Assembly (NCBI RefSeq): GCF_019049105.1 | Contig: NZ_JAHQZR010000005.1 | Span: 62,001 to 126,000 of the forward strand | DNA: 64,000 nt | Direction of reading: 5' to 3' | Origin: Leucobacter chinensis | GTDB taxonomy: Bacteria > Actinomycetota > Actinomycetes > Actinomycetales > Microbacteriaceae | In this document: piece by piece, positions 51,083-61,430 of the stretch | Numbering within the stretch: the first letter of the stretch is position 1 | Layout: each line of letters begins with the position of its first letter | Position numbers and translations under genes: made by a program | The notes under the pieces: generated by a model | Databases searched by the model: none | Told to the model about the DNA's origin: nothing | Seen by the model: the letters and a program-made list of their open reading frames with translations, nothing else

Positions 51083-52719
51083 AGCGACGCAAGGTCGCCC
51101 GCTCGCACGATCGTGTAGGCGTAGCCCTGCTCGGCGAGAAAGCGTTGCCGGTTTTGCGCGAAGTCCTGGTCGACGGTGTCGGCGGTGACGATCGTGTAAA
51201 ACGAGGCCTGCATGCCGTTGCTCTTCGGGCGCAGCAGTCGGCCGAGGCGCTGTGCCTCTTCCTGGCGTGAGCCGTACGAGCCCGAGATCTGAATGGCCAC
51301 CGAGGCGTCGGGCAGATCGATCGAGAAGTTCGCGACCTTCGAGACGACGAGCGTCGTGACCTCGCCGCGGCGAAACTGGCCGAAGAGTTCTTCACGCTCG
51401 TCAACCGGGGTTTTGCCGGTGATGAGCGGCGCGTCAAGCGCCTCGGCCATCTCTTCGAGCTGTTCGATGTACTGGCCGATCACGAGCACGCTCTCGCCAG
51501 GGTGCTGTTCGATGATCTCGCGCGTGATGTCTTGTTTTACGGGAGCGCTCGAGGCGATGCGGTAGCGCTCTGAATCTTCGGCAGAGGCGTAGCGCAGTCG
51601 CTCATCATCATCGAGCGAGACGCGCACCTCGTAGCAGGCGGCAGGGGCGATGAATCCCTGGGCCTCGATCTCGCGCCAGGGCACGTCGTAGCGCTTCGGG
51701 CCAATGAGACTGAACACGTCGCCCTCGCGGCCGTCTTCGCGCACGAGGGTCGCGGTGAGGCCGATTCGGCGTCGTGCCTGCAGCTCTGCCGTGAGCTTGA
51801 ACACCGGGGCGGGCAAGAGGTGCACCTCGTCGTAGACGATGAGGCCCCAGTCGTGCTCGCTGAGCAGCGAGAGGTGCTGGTAAGCCCCGCCGCGCTTGCT
51901 CGTGAGAATCTGGTAAGTCGCGATCGTGACGGGTTTGACCTCTTTGACCTGGCCGGAGTACTCGCCGATCTCGTCTTCAGTGAGGTTCGTGCGCTTGAGT
52001 AGCTCATCGCGCCACTGGCGGGCCGAGACGGCGCCGGTCACGAGAATGAGGGTCTGCGCCTTGACGCGAGCCATCGCTCCCGCACCAACGATGGTCTTGC
52101 CGGCACCGCAGGGCAGCACCACGACGCCTGATCCGCCTCGTTCAAAGGTATCGACGGCCGTGCGCTGGTAGTCGCGCATGGCCCAGTCGGTCTCGAGTAG
52201 CTCGATGTCGTGAGGGGTTCCGGGGGTGTAGCCCGCGAGATCTTCGGCGGGCCAGCCGCGCTTGAGTAGCGCCTGTTTGAGCTCGCCTCGCGTGAGCGGT
52301 TCGATCTCGTAGGTGAGGTCGTCGATCTGGTGGCCGAGCAACTGCGCAACGGCCTTCGACTGCGAAACTTCGCGCAGCACGAGGGGGTTCTGGGCGGTGA
52401 GCACGAGCTGATCATCGCGGCGCTCGATGCGCAGGTTGCCGTAGCGATCCATCGAGTCGCGAATTTCGAGCTCGACGTTCGAGGGCATCGGGAACTTCGC
52501 GTAGCGGGTGAGCGTTGCGATCACCTCGTCGGCGGTGTGACCTGCGGCGCGCGCGTTCCATAGGCCCAGCCGAGTGATGCGGTAGGTGTGCACGTGCTCG
52601 GGGGCACGCTCCAGCTCGGCAAACACGGCGAGGTCGTGGCGAGCGTTTTCAGAGTCGGGGTGAGCGACTTCGAGCAGCGCGGTGTGGTCACTCTGAATGA
52701 TGAGGGGGCCAAGTTCCAT
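51061..52719 (-). CDS. DNA repair helicase XPB (ERCC3-like)
   Basis: 552 residues, superfamily 2 helicase, 3'-5' by family knowledge. An N-terminal domain (about 1-160) precedes Walker A VLPCGAGKTIVGAG near 200-213, the DEVH box in LIVYDEVHLLPAP near 292-304, RED motif LVREDGREGDVFSLIGPK near 322-339, and motif VI QRLGRLLRPKSNG near 497. The bacterial function is thought to be DNA unwinding in repair. ATG 52719 follows a TAAACT box (52728-52733) by 8 nt. Linked with its helicase-associated partner upstream. Confidence 0.92.
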   Translation of the reverse strand: MELGPLIIQSDHTALLEVAHPDSENARHDLAVFAELERAPEHVHTYRITRLGLWNARAAGHTADEVIATLTRYAKFPMPSNVELEIRDSMDRYGNLRIERRDDQLVLTAQNPLVLREVSQSKAVAQLLGHQIDDLTYEIEPLTRGELKQALLKRGWPAEDLAGYTPGTPHDIELLETDWAMRDYQRTAVDTFERGGSGVVVLPCGAGKTIVGAGAMARVKAQTLILVTGAVSARQWRDELLKRTNLTEDEIGEYSGQVKEVKPVTIATYQILTSKRGGAYQHLSLLSEHDWGLIVYDEVHLLPAPVFKLTAELQARRRIGLTATLVREDGREGDVFSLIGPKRYDVPWREIEAQGFIAPAACYEVRVSLDDDERLRYASAEDSERYRIASSAPVKQDITREIIEQHPGESVLVIGQYIEQLEEMAEALDAPLITGKTPVDEREELFGQFRRGEVTTLVVSKVANFSIDLPDASVAIQISGSYGSRQEEAQRLGRLLRPKSNGMQASFYTIVTADTVDQDFAQNRQRFLAEQGYAYTIVRAGDLASLYSAASA

Positions 52720-52730
52720 AGCGGCCTAGT

Positions 52731-54587
52731 TTACCCCTCGGTGTTGTGAATGGGCTCGACCGCGGTAATCGCGCGCACCGAGACGGTGCGTTCGAGCTGC
52801 GCTTTCGGGTCGATCGCCCGCAGACGGCCCTGCGAGACCGAGACCGGCTGCAGGTCGAGCAGGTGCTCGCGTTTGCCGTCGCTCACGGTGATGCGCATGG
52901 TCTCGCCCGTTCGCGCCGCGAGCTCAAGCACGGGAACGATGTCGAGGCCAGCGCCGCCCTGGGTGCCCTCGGTGAGCTGAGCGGCTTGTTGCTCGGCCCA
53001 CTCGCGTTGCGTTTGCGTTTCGTCGTGGCGGTGGGCCGGCGCGATCTGCTCGATGAAGCGCACCGTCTCGGCCTCGTCGCGATCAGCGTGCGCGGCCGCG
53101 TCGTCAGAGCGTGCTCGCGATCGGTTGGCGTTGCTCGCCGGATACCTCGCATCGAGCAGGAGCGCCATGACGTGCGGTTGGCTGAACCGTGTGAAGAGCT
53201 CGGTCGGCTTCTCGGTCGCGGTGAGCGAAAGCAACTGCAGTCTCGAGTCGGCGAGCAGCTCACGCGCGAGTCGCTCGTCACGAACGCGCACGATTGTCGC
53301 ACCGTCGGTGTTGTTGAGCGGCTCTACCTCGAGGGTGCCGTGCCGCTCGGCAAGGTCTTTGAGCAGGTATTCGAGCGGTTGAGGCAGCGGGGTGAGTGCG
53401 GTCTCGGCAAAGAAATCACGCATCTCGGGCACGCTCCACCCCCGCTCGAGCGCGGCCGTGAGCGAGCGCTCGCTCAGCATGAACGTGGTTGCGAGGCCCG
53501 GTGCGGTGAGATCGGCGAGCTGCAGCAGCGCGAGACCCTGCCGTGGGTCGAGCGGGCCCGGCGCGATAACGCTGAGATCAGGCTGCAAATAGACCCCCGC
53601 GACGGTCGCGGGAAAGTGCTCATGAGCGAGGCGGATCGCCCCCGAGATATCGGCTGGCTCAGCGAGCAGCCGTTCTGCGGCGGGAGTGAACACGCCGTTT
53701 GAGGTGATCGCAAAGTGCTCACAACGCTCGGCAAACAGTGACAGTGCTTCGCGCTCTGGCTGGCCCATGAGCGGGTAGGTGACGGTGGTCGTATGCTCGA
53801 TGATGGCCGAGAGATTGCGACCGGGCACCGAGAGGGCAGCGCGGAGTAGCTGTGGCATGCTCTTCAATATCGCCGAGGCGAGCGCGACCCAGCGGGTGGG
53901 GTGGGGGAGCGTCGCCCACACCCCGGCGTTTTCGGTGACGATGAGCTGCTGAGCTTCGGGGCGCAGGGCACCGATGAAGGTGAGGGCAGCGGTCGTGAAC
54001 GCAACCGAGCTCTCTGGCGCGAACGTTGCCTCGCAGAGGGCGCGCTCAGACACTTTTGTCATTGTGCGGGCCCGGGTGAGTTTCAGCGGAGTCTCGCGGG
54101 CAAACTGCAGGGTGAGCACGGCACGTTGGGCCTCAAGAAAAGCGCGTTGAGGCCAGTCGCTTGCTGGCTCTGTCTCGGCGTATTCGCTCTCATCGAGGGC
54201 GAGAAAGTCTCGTGGGGCAGGCAGCGCGCCGTGTGTCTCGATGAGGCCTGCGAGTGCCTCCTGCACCTCGGGGAGGGTTCCCTCGTCGGTGCAAAGGCCG
54301 AGCGCCTTGAGCTGTGCGAAGGTCTCGGGGCTGTCGGCCGCGATGCCGTGCGATGCTTCGGCGCTTTGCGTCGCGTCTTCTTCGCGCCCGAGACCCCGCA
54401 GCACGGTGAGCTCGAGCAGCGTGAGGCGTCGCAGCACTCTGGTGATGTTCGCCTCATTCAGGAGACGAATCGCGAGTTCGGTGAGGTGCGGAATCTCGCC
54501 GTCGAGGTCCCGCTCGATAAGCAGGTGTTGCAGTGCTGCACGATCAAAGCCCGCGAGGGTTTGCGCAAGCCGAACCGTACTGAGCAT
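52731..54587 (-). CDS. Helicase-associated domain protein (partner of XPB)
   Basis: 618 residues of the helicase-associated family (Helicase_C_3/PF13625-like), encoded next to XPB in many actinobacteria; Rv0862c is the M. tuberculosis relative by position. Features: N-terminal LLIERDLDGEIPHLTELAIRLLNEANITRVLRRLTLLELTVLRGL region, and a central YLQPDLSVIAPGPLDP near 333. No Walker motifs, so it is not itself a helicase. Likely a partner or regulator of XPB. 11 bp upstream of the XPB start. Confidence 0.82.
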   Translation of the reverse strand: MLSTVRLAQTLAGFDRAALQHLLIERDLDGEIPHLTELAIRLLNEANITRVLRRLTLLELTVLRGLGREEDATQSAEASHGIAADSPETFAQLKALGLCTDEGTLPEVQEALAGLIETHGALPAPRDFLALDESEYAETEPASDWPQRAFLEAQRAVLTLQFARETPLKLTRARTMTKVSERALCEATFAPESSVAFTTAALTFIGALRPEAQQLIVTENAGVWATLPHPTRWVALASAILKSMPQLLRAALSVPGRNLSAIIEHTTTVTYPLMGQPEREALSLFAERCEHFAITSNGVFTPAAERLLAEPADISGAIRLAHEHFPATVAGVYLQPDLSVIAPGPLDPRQGLALLQLADLTAPGLATTFMLSERSLTAALERGWSVPEMRDFFAETALTPLPQPLEYLLKDLAERHGTLEVEPLNNTDGATIVRVRDERLARELLADSRLQLLSLTATEKPTELFTRFSQPHVMALLLDARYPASNANRSRARSDDAAAHADRDEAETVRFIEQIAPAHRHDETQTQREWAEQQAAQLTEGTQGGAGLDIVPVLELAARTGETMRITVSDGKREHLLDLQPVSVSQGRLRAIDPKAQLERTVSVRAITAVEPIHNTEG

Positions 54588-54595
54588 GGTCGGTT

Positions 54596-54865
54596 CTAGC
54601 GTTGTTCGTTCAGAAATTCGCGCTTACGGCGGCGGCGTGTGATGACGAGCAACGTCATCATGAGCACAAAACCGATGGGCAGACCAACGTAGCCGATCCA
54701 CGTGATAACGGGCCAAAAACCCTCGGCCAGGACCTCTCGCTCGACTCCCACGAGAGCCGCGATGAGGGTGGCGAAAAATGAGATGATCGCGAGCGCAATG
54801 ATCGACAGTGATGAATACGCGAGAACCTTCTCGACAAGACTCGGGTTATTGGTTTCAGTTGACAT
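54596..54865 (-). CDS. Small two-helix membrane protein
   Basis: 89 residues. Two hydrophobic segments (about 14-38 and 48-72) and a basic C-terminus (TRRRRKREFLNEQR), which suggests an inside C-terminus. ATG 54865 follows TATTCT (54873-54878) by 7 nt, a leaderless start; the longer frame from 54886 crosses that box. Not assigned to a family. It lies 8 bp before the XPB-partner gene and probably heads the operon. Confidence 0.7.
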   Translation of the reverse strand: MSTETNNPSLVEKVLAYSSLSIIALAIISFFATLIAALVGVEREVLAEGFWPVITWIGYVGLPIGFVLMMTLLVITRRRRKREFLNEQR

Positions 54866-55052
54866 CAGATTAAGAATACCCGCCAAAGCTGAATCAAGGC
54901 ATAACCGGTAGACTGAAGCTCATTACAGAAGTGAATACCGCGCACGGGTGACGATAGGCCCGCATAAGCGCACACTACGGCCCGCAGCCTTCACGGTTTG
55001 CAATGCTCTTGCTCTTGCACGGGCGGCCGTGGTCACGAAGAAAGGAACAAGC

Positions 55053-55430
55053 ATGCCAAGCGGCAAGGTCAGGTTCTTCGACGAAGAAAAGGGATTCGGT
55101 TTTATCTCGGGCGAAGACGGGCAGCAGGTGTATCTGCACGCATCGGTGATTCCTGATGATGCCACGGTGACAGCGGGAACTCGCGTTGAGTACAGCGTTG
55201 CCGACGGCAGGCGTGGCCCTCAGGCCCTTTCGGTAAGGGTACTCGATGCTCCGCGCGCTTCGCGGCGTAACCGCAAACCAGCCGACGACATGGCAATCAT
55301 CGTTGAAGACCTCGTGAAACTGCTCGACGGCATTGGCGGGCGCCTCAAGGGCGGTCAATACCCAGAACGTCAACAGTCGCGCCAGGTCGCGGCACTGCTG
55401 AGAAGGGTCGCTGATGACTTCGATGCCTGA
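55053..55430 (+). CDS. Cold-shock domain protein with C-terminal extension
   Basis: 125 residues. Cold-shock domain at 1-65: GKVRFFDEEKGFGFISGEDGQQVYLHAS with RNP1 KGFGFI intact; RNP2 is VYLHAS instead of the common VFVHFS. An extra segment of about 60 residues follows, ending in ALLRRVADDFDA. It binds single-stranded RNA or DNA. ATG 55053 has GAAAGGAA upstream; a TAGACT box at about 54908 would give a long 5' leader of about 140 nt, a usual feature of cold-shock genes. The stop overlaps the DUF3027 gene. Confidence 0.88.
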   Translation: MPSGKVRFFDEEKGFGFISGEDGQQVYLHASVIPDDATVTAGTRVEYSVADGRRGPQALSVRVLDAPRASRRNRKPADDMAIIVEDLVKLLDGIGGRLKGGQYPERQQSRQVAALLRRVADDFDA

Positions 55431-56031
55431 AACGACAGAAACCGAGACTGACACCGGTATCGATACTCTGCCCGGAGCTACGGCTGATGCTGCTCCTGAG
55501 ATCGCTGCTGTGACGGTTGCGCCGGCCATTGTGCAGTCGACAAACCTCGCGCTCACCGCGCTCCAAGAGGTGACCGACGTTGAGACGATCGGCGCGTTTG
55601 TCGGTCACGAAGCCGAAGACGAAACTACAGCGACGCTGTTCTTCGAATGCTTGTTGCCCGGCTACCCCGGTTGGCGCTGGGCAGCGAGCCTCGCTCAGGT
55701 GAGCCCAGACGACCCGGTGACCGTGCTCGAGGTCGAAATGTTGCCCGGCGATGATTCTCTCGTCGCGCCCGAGTGGGTGCCCTGGGCTGAGCGACTCGCA
55801 GCCTATCGTGAGTCGCAGGCGCAGCTTGCCGAAGAAGAGCGGGCCGCTGATGAGGATGCGCGAGAGCTCGACGACGATGATGACGACTTCGATGATGATG
55901 AAGACGATGTCATGGACAACGACTACTCTGACTTTGACTCAGAGGTAGACGGGGTCGATATCGATGCGCTCGCTGACGAACCGCTTGATGACGATAGCGA
56001 CGACGATGCTGACGATGAAGAAGATAGATGA
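55414..56031 (+). CDS. DUF3027-type acidic protein
   Basis: 205 residues. The core (about 40-130) contains ALTALQEVTDVETIGAFVGHEAEDE and CLLPGYPGWRWAASLAQVS followed by PEWVPWAERL, the DUF3027 pattern. The C-terminal 70 residues are almost wholly Asp/Glu, likely disordered. The function is unknown; the family is commonly linked with cold-shock genes and serC in actinobacteria, as here. ATG 55414 overlaps the cold-shock gene by 17 bp. Confidence 0.82.
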   Translation: MTSMPETTETETDTGIDTLPGATADAAPEIAAVTVAPAIVQSTNLALTALQEVTDVETIGAFVGHEAEDETTATLFFECLLPGYPGWRWAASLAQVSPDDPVTVLEVEMLPGDDSLVAPEWVPWAERLAAYRESQAQLAEEERAADEDARELDDDDDDFDDDEDDVMDNDYSDFDSEVDGVDIDALADEPLDDDSDDDADDEEDR

Positions 56032-56100
56032 GTCAGCAGACGACGATGTCGAGAGCGACGATATCGAGAGCGACCACTAAAGCGCTCACGAGGCCGTGAA

Positions 56101-56140
56101 ACACGAACGCCCCAACCCGTGAGGGAAGGGGCGTTCGTGT
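56101..56140. terminator. Convergent terminator between the DUF3027 gene and serC
   Basis: ACACGAACGCCCC (56101-56113) pairs perfectly with 56128-56140; loop 14 nt. Between converging genes. Short T content after the stem (TGTTG). Confidence 0.8.
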
Positions 56141-56183
56141 TGTGTCGCGGCAGGGCACGAGGGTCGGCCGCGGGGAGGGGCGC

Positions 56184-57299
56184 TTAGAGGCGCTCGATCA
56201 CGTAATCGATGCACGCGGTGAGCGCGAGCACGTCATCGGGTTCGATCGCGGTGAAGGTCGCGATGCGCAGCTGGTTGCGACCGAGCTTGCGGTAGGGCTC
56301 GGTGTCAACGACGCCGTTGGCGCGCAGTGCTTTCGAGATTGCCGAGGCGTCGATCGAATCGTCGAAATCGATCGTGACGACGACCTGTGAACGGTGATCG
56401 GGGTTCTCGACGAAGAGCGAGAGGCCCTCGCGACGCTCGGCCCAGTCGTACAGAATTGCCGACGACTGCGCGGTGCGAGACGAGGCCCATGCGAGGCCGC
56501 CCTGGGCATTGATCCACCGCACCTGCTCGTCCATCAGCGCGATCGTTGCGACCGCGGGGGTATTGAGCGTCTGATCTTTGCGAGAGTTTTCAACGGCAAC
56601 CTGCAGGTTGAGCGTCTCAGGAATGTAACGACCCGACGAGGTCACGCGCTCGATGCGCTCGATGGCAGCGGGCGAGACGAGAGCGAACCAGACGCCACCG
56701 TCAGAGGCGAAATTCTTCTGGGGCGAGAAGTAGTACACGTCAACCTGGCTGGGATCGAAGTCGATGCCGCCGGCGGCGCTCGTAGCGTCGACAACCGTGA
56801 GGGCGCCCTCATCGCCGTTCACACGAACAACCGGAGCCATTACACCGGTCGAGGTCTCATTGTGAGGGTATGCGTATACGTCAACGCCAGCGACAGGCTC
56901 CGCGCTCGCGAGGCTTCCTGCTTCGGCACTGCGCACGTCGGGCTGCTCGAGGAAGGGTGCGGCCTCGGCTGCCTTGGCAAACTTCGAACCGAACTCGCCG
57001 AAGGTCAGGTGTTGGCTGCGGCGCTCGATGAGCGAGTGCACTGCCGCATCCCAGAACGAGGTCGCCCCACCGTTCCCGAGAATGATTTCGTACCCCTCAG
57101 GAGCGTTAAACAGCTCGAGGAGGCCCTCGCGCACGCTGCGCACGAGGTTCTTCACGGGGGCCTGGCGGTGCGAGGTGCCGATGACACCCGGTTGCAGGCT
57201 CTCGAAGAAGGAAAGCTGCTCAGAGCGCACCTTTGAGGGGCCGCAACCGAAGCGGCCATCGAGGGGAAGAAGGGCCTGTGGAATAGAAATATCTGCCAT
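56184..57299 (-). CDS. serC: Phosphoserine aminotransferase
   Basis: 371 residues. Converts 3-phosphohydroxypyruvate to phosphoserine for serine synthesis, PLP-dependent. Features are GCGPSKVR near 19-26, GTSHRQAPVKNLV near 42-54, GNGGATSFWDAA near 76-87, AYPHNETSTGV near 145-155, and the PLP-Lys in YYFSPQKNFASDGGVW near 188-203. This is the actinobacterial SerC form. ATG 57299 follows TACAAT (57306-57311) by 6 nt; the longer frame from 57368 crosses it and is rejected. Confidence 0.92.
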   Translation of the reverse strand: MADISIPQALLPLDGRFGCGPSKVRSEQLSFFESLQPGVIGTSHRQAPVKNLVRSVREGLLELFNAPEGYEIILGNGGATSFWDAAVHSLIERRSQHLTFGEFGSKFAKAAEAAPFLEQPDVRSAEAGSLASAEPVAGVDVYAYPHNETSTGVMAPVVRVNGDEGALTVVDATSAAGGIDFDPSQVDVYYFSPQKNFASDGGVWFALVSPAAIERIERVTSSGRYIPETLNLQVAVENSRKDQTLNTPAVATIALMDEQVRWINAQGGLAWASSRTAQSSAILYDWAERREGLSLFVENPDHRSQVVVTIDFDDSIDASAISKALRANGVVDTEPYRKLGRNQLRIATFTAIEPDDVLALTACIDYVIERL

Positions 57300-57350
57300 A
57301 AGCAAATTGTAGTCTGAGCACAGATGTGAAATGAGACGCTTTCTAGGCGG

Positions 57351-57356
57351 TAAGCT
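57351..57356 (+). promoter_or_regulatory. Candidate -10 box of the DtxR-family gene
   Basis: TAAGCT, 43 bp before ATG 57399, in the spacer shared with serC. The -35 region is not convincing. Confidence 0.35.
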
Positions 57357-57398
57357 AGTACTTGGCAATTCTTGCTGAGAACAGTGACAGGGGTAGCA

Positions 57399-58094
57399 AT
57401 GGCGGACCTGATCGATACAACCGAAATGTATCTACGCACGATCCTCGAGTTGGAAGAGGAGGGTGTGCCGCCGCTGCGCGCGCGCATTTCAGAGCGGCTT
57501 GGCCACTCAGGCCCGACGGTTTCACAGACCATCGGGCGCATGGAACGCGACGGGCTCGTGGTGGTGACCGAAGATCGACGACTCGAGTTCACCGAAGAGG
57601 GACAACAGAAGGCCGTGCAGGTGATGCGCAAGCACCGTCTTGCAGAGCGACTGCTCTCTGACGTGATCGGGCTCGAGTGGGAGTACGTGCACGAAGAAGC
57701 ATGCCGCTGGGAGCACGTGATGAGCGAGCAGGTCGAGCGCAAGCTCCTCAAGGTGCTCGGCAACCCGAGCGAGTCGCCCTACGGCAACCCCATTCCAGGC
57801 CTCGCTGAGCTCGGCATCGAGCCTCAAGGGCGTCAGCAGGCCCCCACGGCCCCCGCAACGCACGTTGCTCAAGGTGGGGCAGAGGTGCGGGTGTTGATCC
57901 GCCGCCTCGCCGAACCGGCCCAGGTCGACCCAGAGCTGCTCTTGCAGCTCGCCGAAGCCGGCGTGATTCCCGGCAACTACGCAACGCTCAGCCAGGTTGA
58001 TGGCCATGTGCGGGTGCACACAGACGGTGCTGAAGAAGCGCTTGACCTCTCGCCAGAGATCGCCGCGTTCGTCTTCGTCGAACGCGCTTCATGA
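57399..58094 (+). CDS. DtxR/IdeR-family metal-dependent regulator
   Basis: 231 residues. N-terminal HTH with ARISERLGHSGPTVSQTIGRMERDGLV near 28-54. Metal-site residues known for DtxR are all present: Met in TTEMYLRTI (about 10), His and Glu in MRKHRLAERLL (about 79 and 83), His in EYVHEEAC (about 98), and the Cys-Arg-Trp-Glu-His run that supplies ligands 102, 105 and 106. A C-terminal SH3-like domain (about 148-229) makes it full length. It should repress iron or manganese genes when metal is bound. ATG 57399, AGGGG upstream. Confidence 0.92.
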   Translation: MADLIDTTEMYLRTILELEEEGVPPLRARISERLGHSGPTVSQTIGRMERDGLVVVTEDRRLEFTEEGQQKAVQVMRKHRLAERLLSDVIGLEWEYVHEEACRWEHVMSEQVERKLLKVLGNPSESPYGNPIPGLAELGIEPQGRQQAPTAPATHVAQGGAEVRVLIRRLAEPAQVDPELLLQLAEAGVIPGNYATLSQVDGHVRVHTDGAEEALDLSPEIAAFVFVERAS

Positions 58095-58102
58095 TCGACT
58101 GA

Positions 58103-59491
<1,389 letters not shown>

Positions 59492-59580
59492 TTTTGCAGT
59501 AAAGCTTCAACCAGGCATTGAGCAATTTGTAAGCGGAGCGTGACAAATTCGTTACATTGGGTTAGCCTGGTCAAGGTTCG

Positions 59581-59599
59581 GAATTGCGGCTCGCAATTC
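59581..59599 (+). promoter_or_regulatory. Short hairpin in the leader of the NlpC/P60 gene
   Basis: GAATTGCG-GCT-CGCAATTC, perfect 8-bp stem with 3-nt loop, about 33 bp before the start. A possible -10 (TAGCCT) lies about 17 bp earlier. No T-run follows, so a leader structure or protein site rather than a terminator. Confidence 0.4.
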
Positions 59600-59631
59600 T
59601 GTGATACAAAAAACACATGTAAGGCTTGATT

Positions 59632-60390
59632 TTGACGAACACTACTGGAACTGAGTTGGCCATCCGGTCGACGACCAGCGAAAGCAAGACGAAGAAAATC
59701 TCGCGCACCGTATTTGCGGGCGTGATGAGCATGGGCCTCATTGGCACCGTCGCTTTCCCCGCGTTCGCGGCAGCGCAGCCCGACGACGTGGTTGCGAGTG
59801 TTGCACCTGCAACGCAGACGCAGCAATTCCGTACAGATAATATCGAGGCTGTTCCCCTCGTTGTCGATGTGCCAGGCGTTGAAGAAGATCAAGAAGTTAT
59901 CAAGCAAGAGCTTGCTGAAGCACAGGAAGCTGCTGATGCTCTGCGCGAAGAAGAAGCGCAAGCTGAGGTCGCAGCCGAAGCTATTGAGGCACGCAACGTC
60001 GACCCGACCGGTGCTGTCACCTCAGAGTCGGTCATCTACAATGACGTTCCCTCTGGTGCAGGCGCCCAGGGCCTTCTTGCCGCGGCAATCGCACAGCTCG
60101 GCGACCAGCAAGACTGCACCGCTCTCGTAGAGCGTTCACTGCGCGCTATCGGGTTCAACGTTGGTGACCTCGGCACCGCAATCTGGCAGTACGATCCCTT
60201 TGGTACCCGGGTCTCGATCGACGCTCTCGCCCCCGGTGATATTCTCATCTACGGTAACGCTCGCTCAGGCGCACACGTTGCTATTTATGAGGGCAACGGC
60301 ATGGCTATTCACGGCGGCTTCCCTGGTGGAACCGTACGTGCCGGCGTTCACGCCGCTTGGGAGCCCCTCACGGGCGCAATCCGCCTCTAA
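59632..60390 (+). CDS. Secreted NlpC/P60-family protein (putative peptidoglycan peptidase)
   Basis: 252 residues from TTG 59632 (AAGG 7 nt upstream; TTG 59626 is an alternative). A signal peptide with KTKK, a hydrophobic core and AFPAFAAAQ cleavage site occupies about 1-48. A Glu/Ala-rich helical stretch (about 85-120) precedes the NlpC/P60 domain: catalytic Cys in DCTALVERSLRAIG, LAPGDILIYG, His in GAHVAIYEG, and a third polar residue in AIHGGF. It likely cuts peptidoglycan stem peptides outside the cell. The motif after the Cys is divergent (CTAL rather than CSG). Confidence 0.83.
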   Translation: MTNTTGTELAIRSTTSESKTKKISRTVFAGVMSMGLIGTVAFPAFAAAQPDDVVASVAPATQTQQFRTDNIEAVPLVVDVPGVEEDQEVIKQELAEAQEAADALREEEAQAEVAAEAIEARNVDPTGAVTSESVIYNDVPSGAGAQGLLAAAIAQLGDQQDCTALVERSLRAIGFNVGDLGTAIWQYDPFGTRVSIDALAPGDILIYGNARSGAHVAIYEGNGMAIHGGFPGGTVRAGVHAAWEPLTGAIRL

Positions 60391-60403
60391 GAGTAAAGCT
60401 TTT

Positions 60404-60442
60404 GCAAAAGGCCCGAACCGGAAAACGGTTCGGGCCTTTTGC
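60404..60442 (+). terminator. Strong terminator of the NlpC/P60 gene
   Basis: A 17-bp perfect stem (60404-60420 with 60426-60442), loop GAAAA, with CCTTTT on the 3' arm. Confidence 0.93.
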
Positions 60443-60503
60443 ATTCTGCGTGCAGAACCGGGTAATGCTCGCGCTGTTGTTGCGTGGGAGCGCTCTCGCG
60501 GCT

Positions 60504-60523
60504 TAAGCTTTCCATATGGAAAG
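60504..60523 (+). promoter_or_regulatory. Leaderless promoter with overlapping 16-bp palindromic operator
   Basis: TAAGCT (60504-60509) is 6 nt before ATG 60516. The perfect palindrome CTTTCCATATGGAAAG (60508-60523) spans from the -10 box across the start codon, so a bound protein would block initiation. The regulator encoded by the second gene of the operon is the likely ligand. Confidence 0.65.
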
Positions 60524-61430
60524 TAAGGTTGGTTATGCAGAAACGCTCTCTGACGAGAACGCCACTGCTACTGCCAGGCGGCAGCTCGATCAGTTTGCTG
60601 CGTTGAATGGCAACGCGCGTCCAGACCCCGGCTACTGGTTCCTGCTGCTGTGCGGCGCGGTTATGACCGCCAGCTATCTTGCGGTCTTCATGCTTACGGT
60701 TCGGGCTTCGTTTACCGGGAACGCGGGTGCACAGCCCGCATTGCTGCTTATGCCGGTCATCGTTTTTACAGCCCTTGCGGTTGGGGCACGTGAGCGATTT
60801 GGGGTGCGGGCAAGAGTCGATGTGAAGAGGAACGCAATCGTGGTCTCTGCAACGATTGCGGTATTCGTGCTCGTGTACATCTTTGCCGTGTGGAAGGGCG
60901 TCAACGGTGACCTCGTTGCGAACCTTCTCGTGCCGTTCGGGGTGTTCGGCGTCGTGTCGTTCGAGCCGATCATGGCGCTGCTCAAGGAACGGTCGTATCG
61001 TGACACCGTAGAGGGGCAGCCTCGGGGGCGCAAGGGGCGCAGAGCGTACCTCAGCCCACAACGGCTTTCGGCCCCGGTGAAGCGCAACACCGTGCTTATC
61101 GGAGTCATCTTCGCCGCGATGCTTGCCGCGAGCCCGTTTACGTTGGTTGCTGCTTACGTGCACTTCGCGGCAATGGTGGTCATGTTCATGCTGTTGGTGC
61201 TTCAACGCGCTCCGGGCAATATCGCAAGGGTCGGCTATGAGTGGGGCGAGGCTCAATGGTCGGTGTTCAGCGTGGCTGTGGCGTCGAATTTTGTTGCTGC
61301 AATCATGGTGCAGTATGGGCATGTATTCTTTGACCCGGCGACCGCAATGGTGGTCGATATCGTGCTTGCAGTGCTGACGTTTGCGCTCTTTATCGTGGCA
61401 ACGCTACTCCCTGGAGCTCGCAGGCCGTGA
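60516..61430 (+). CDS. Polytopic membrane protein, unassigned
   Basis: 304 residues, no family recognised. About eight hydrophobic segments (near 42-62, 78-96, 112-132, 138-158, 193-215, 217-232, 250-268 and 280-300) with a basic loop (GQPRGRKGRRAYLSPQRL near 168-185). ATG 60516 is leaderless and sits inside a 16-bp palindrome. It overlaps the downstream regulator gene by 4 bp: a two-gene unit in which a small winged-helix protein probably controls its own operon, as in many actinobacterial transporter/regulator pairs (inference). Confidence 0.78.
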   Translation: MESKVGYAETLSDENATATARRQLDQFAALNGNARPDPGYWFLLLCGAVMTASYLAVFMLTVRASFTGNAGAQPALLLMPVIVFTALAVGARERFGVRARVDVKRNAIVVSATIAVFVLVYIFAVWKGVNGDLVANLLVPFGVFGVVSFEPIMALLKERSYRDTVEGQPRGRKGRRAYLSPQRLSAPVKRNTVLIGVIFAAMLAASPFTLVAAYVHFAAMVVMFMLLVLQRAPGNIARVGYEWGEAQWSVFSVAVASNFVAAIMVQYGHVFFDPATAMVVDIVLAVLTFALFIVATLLPGARRP

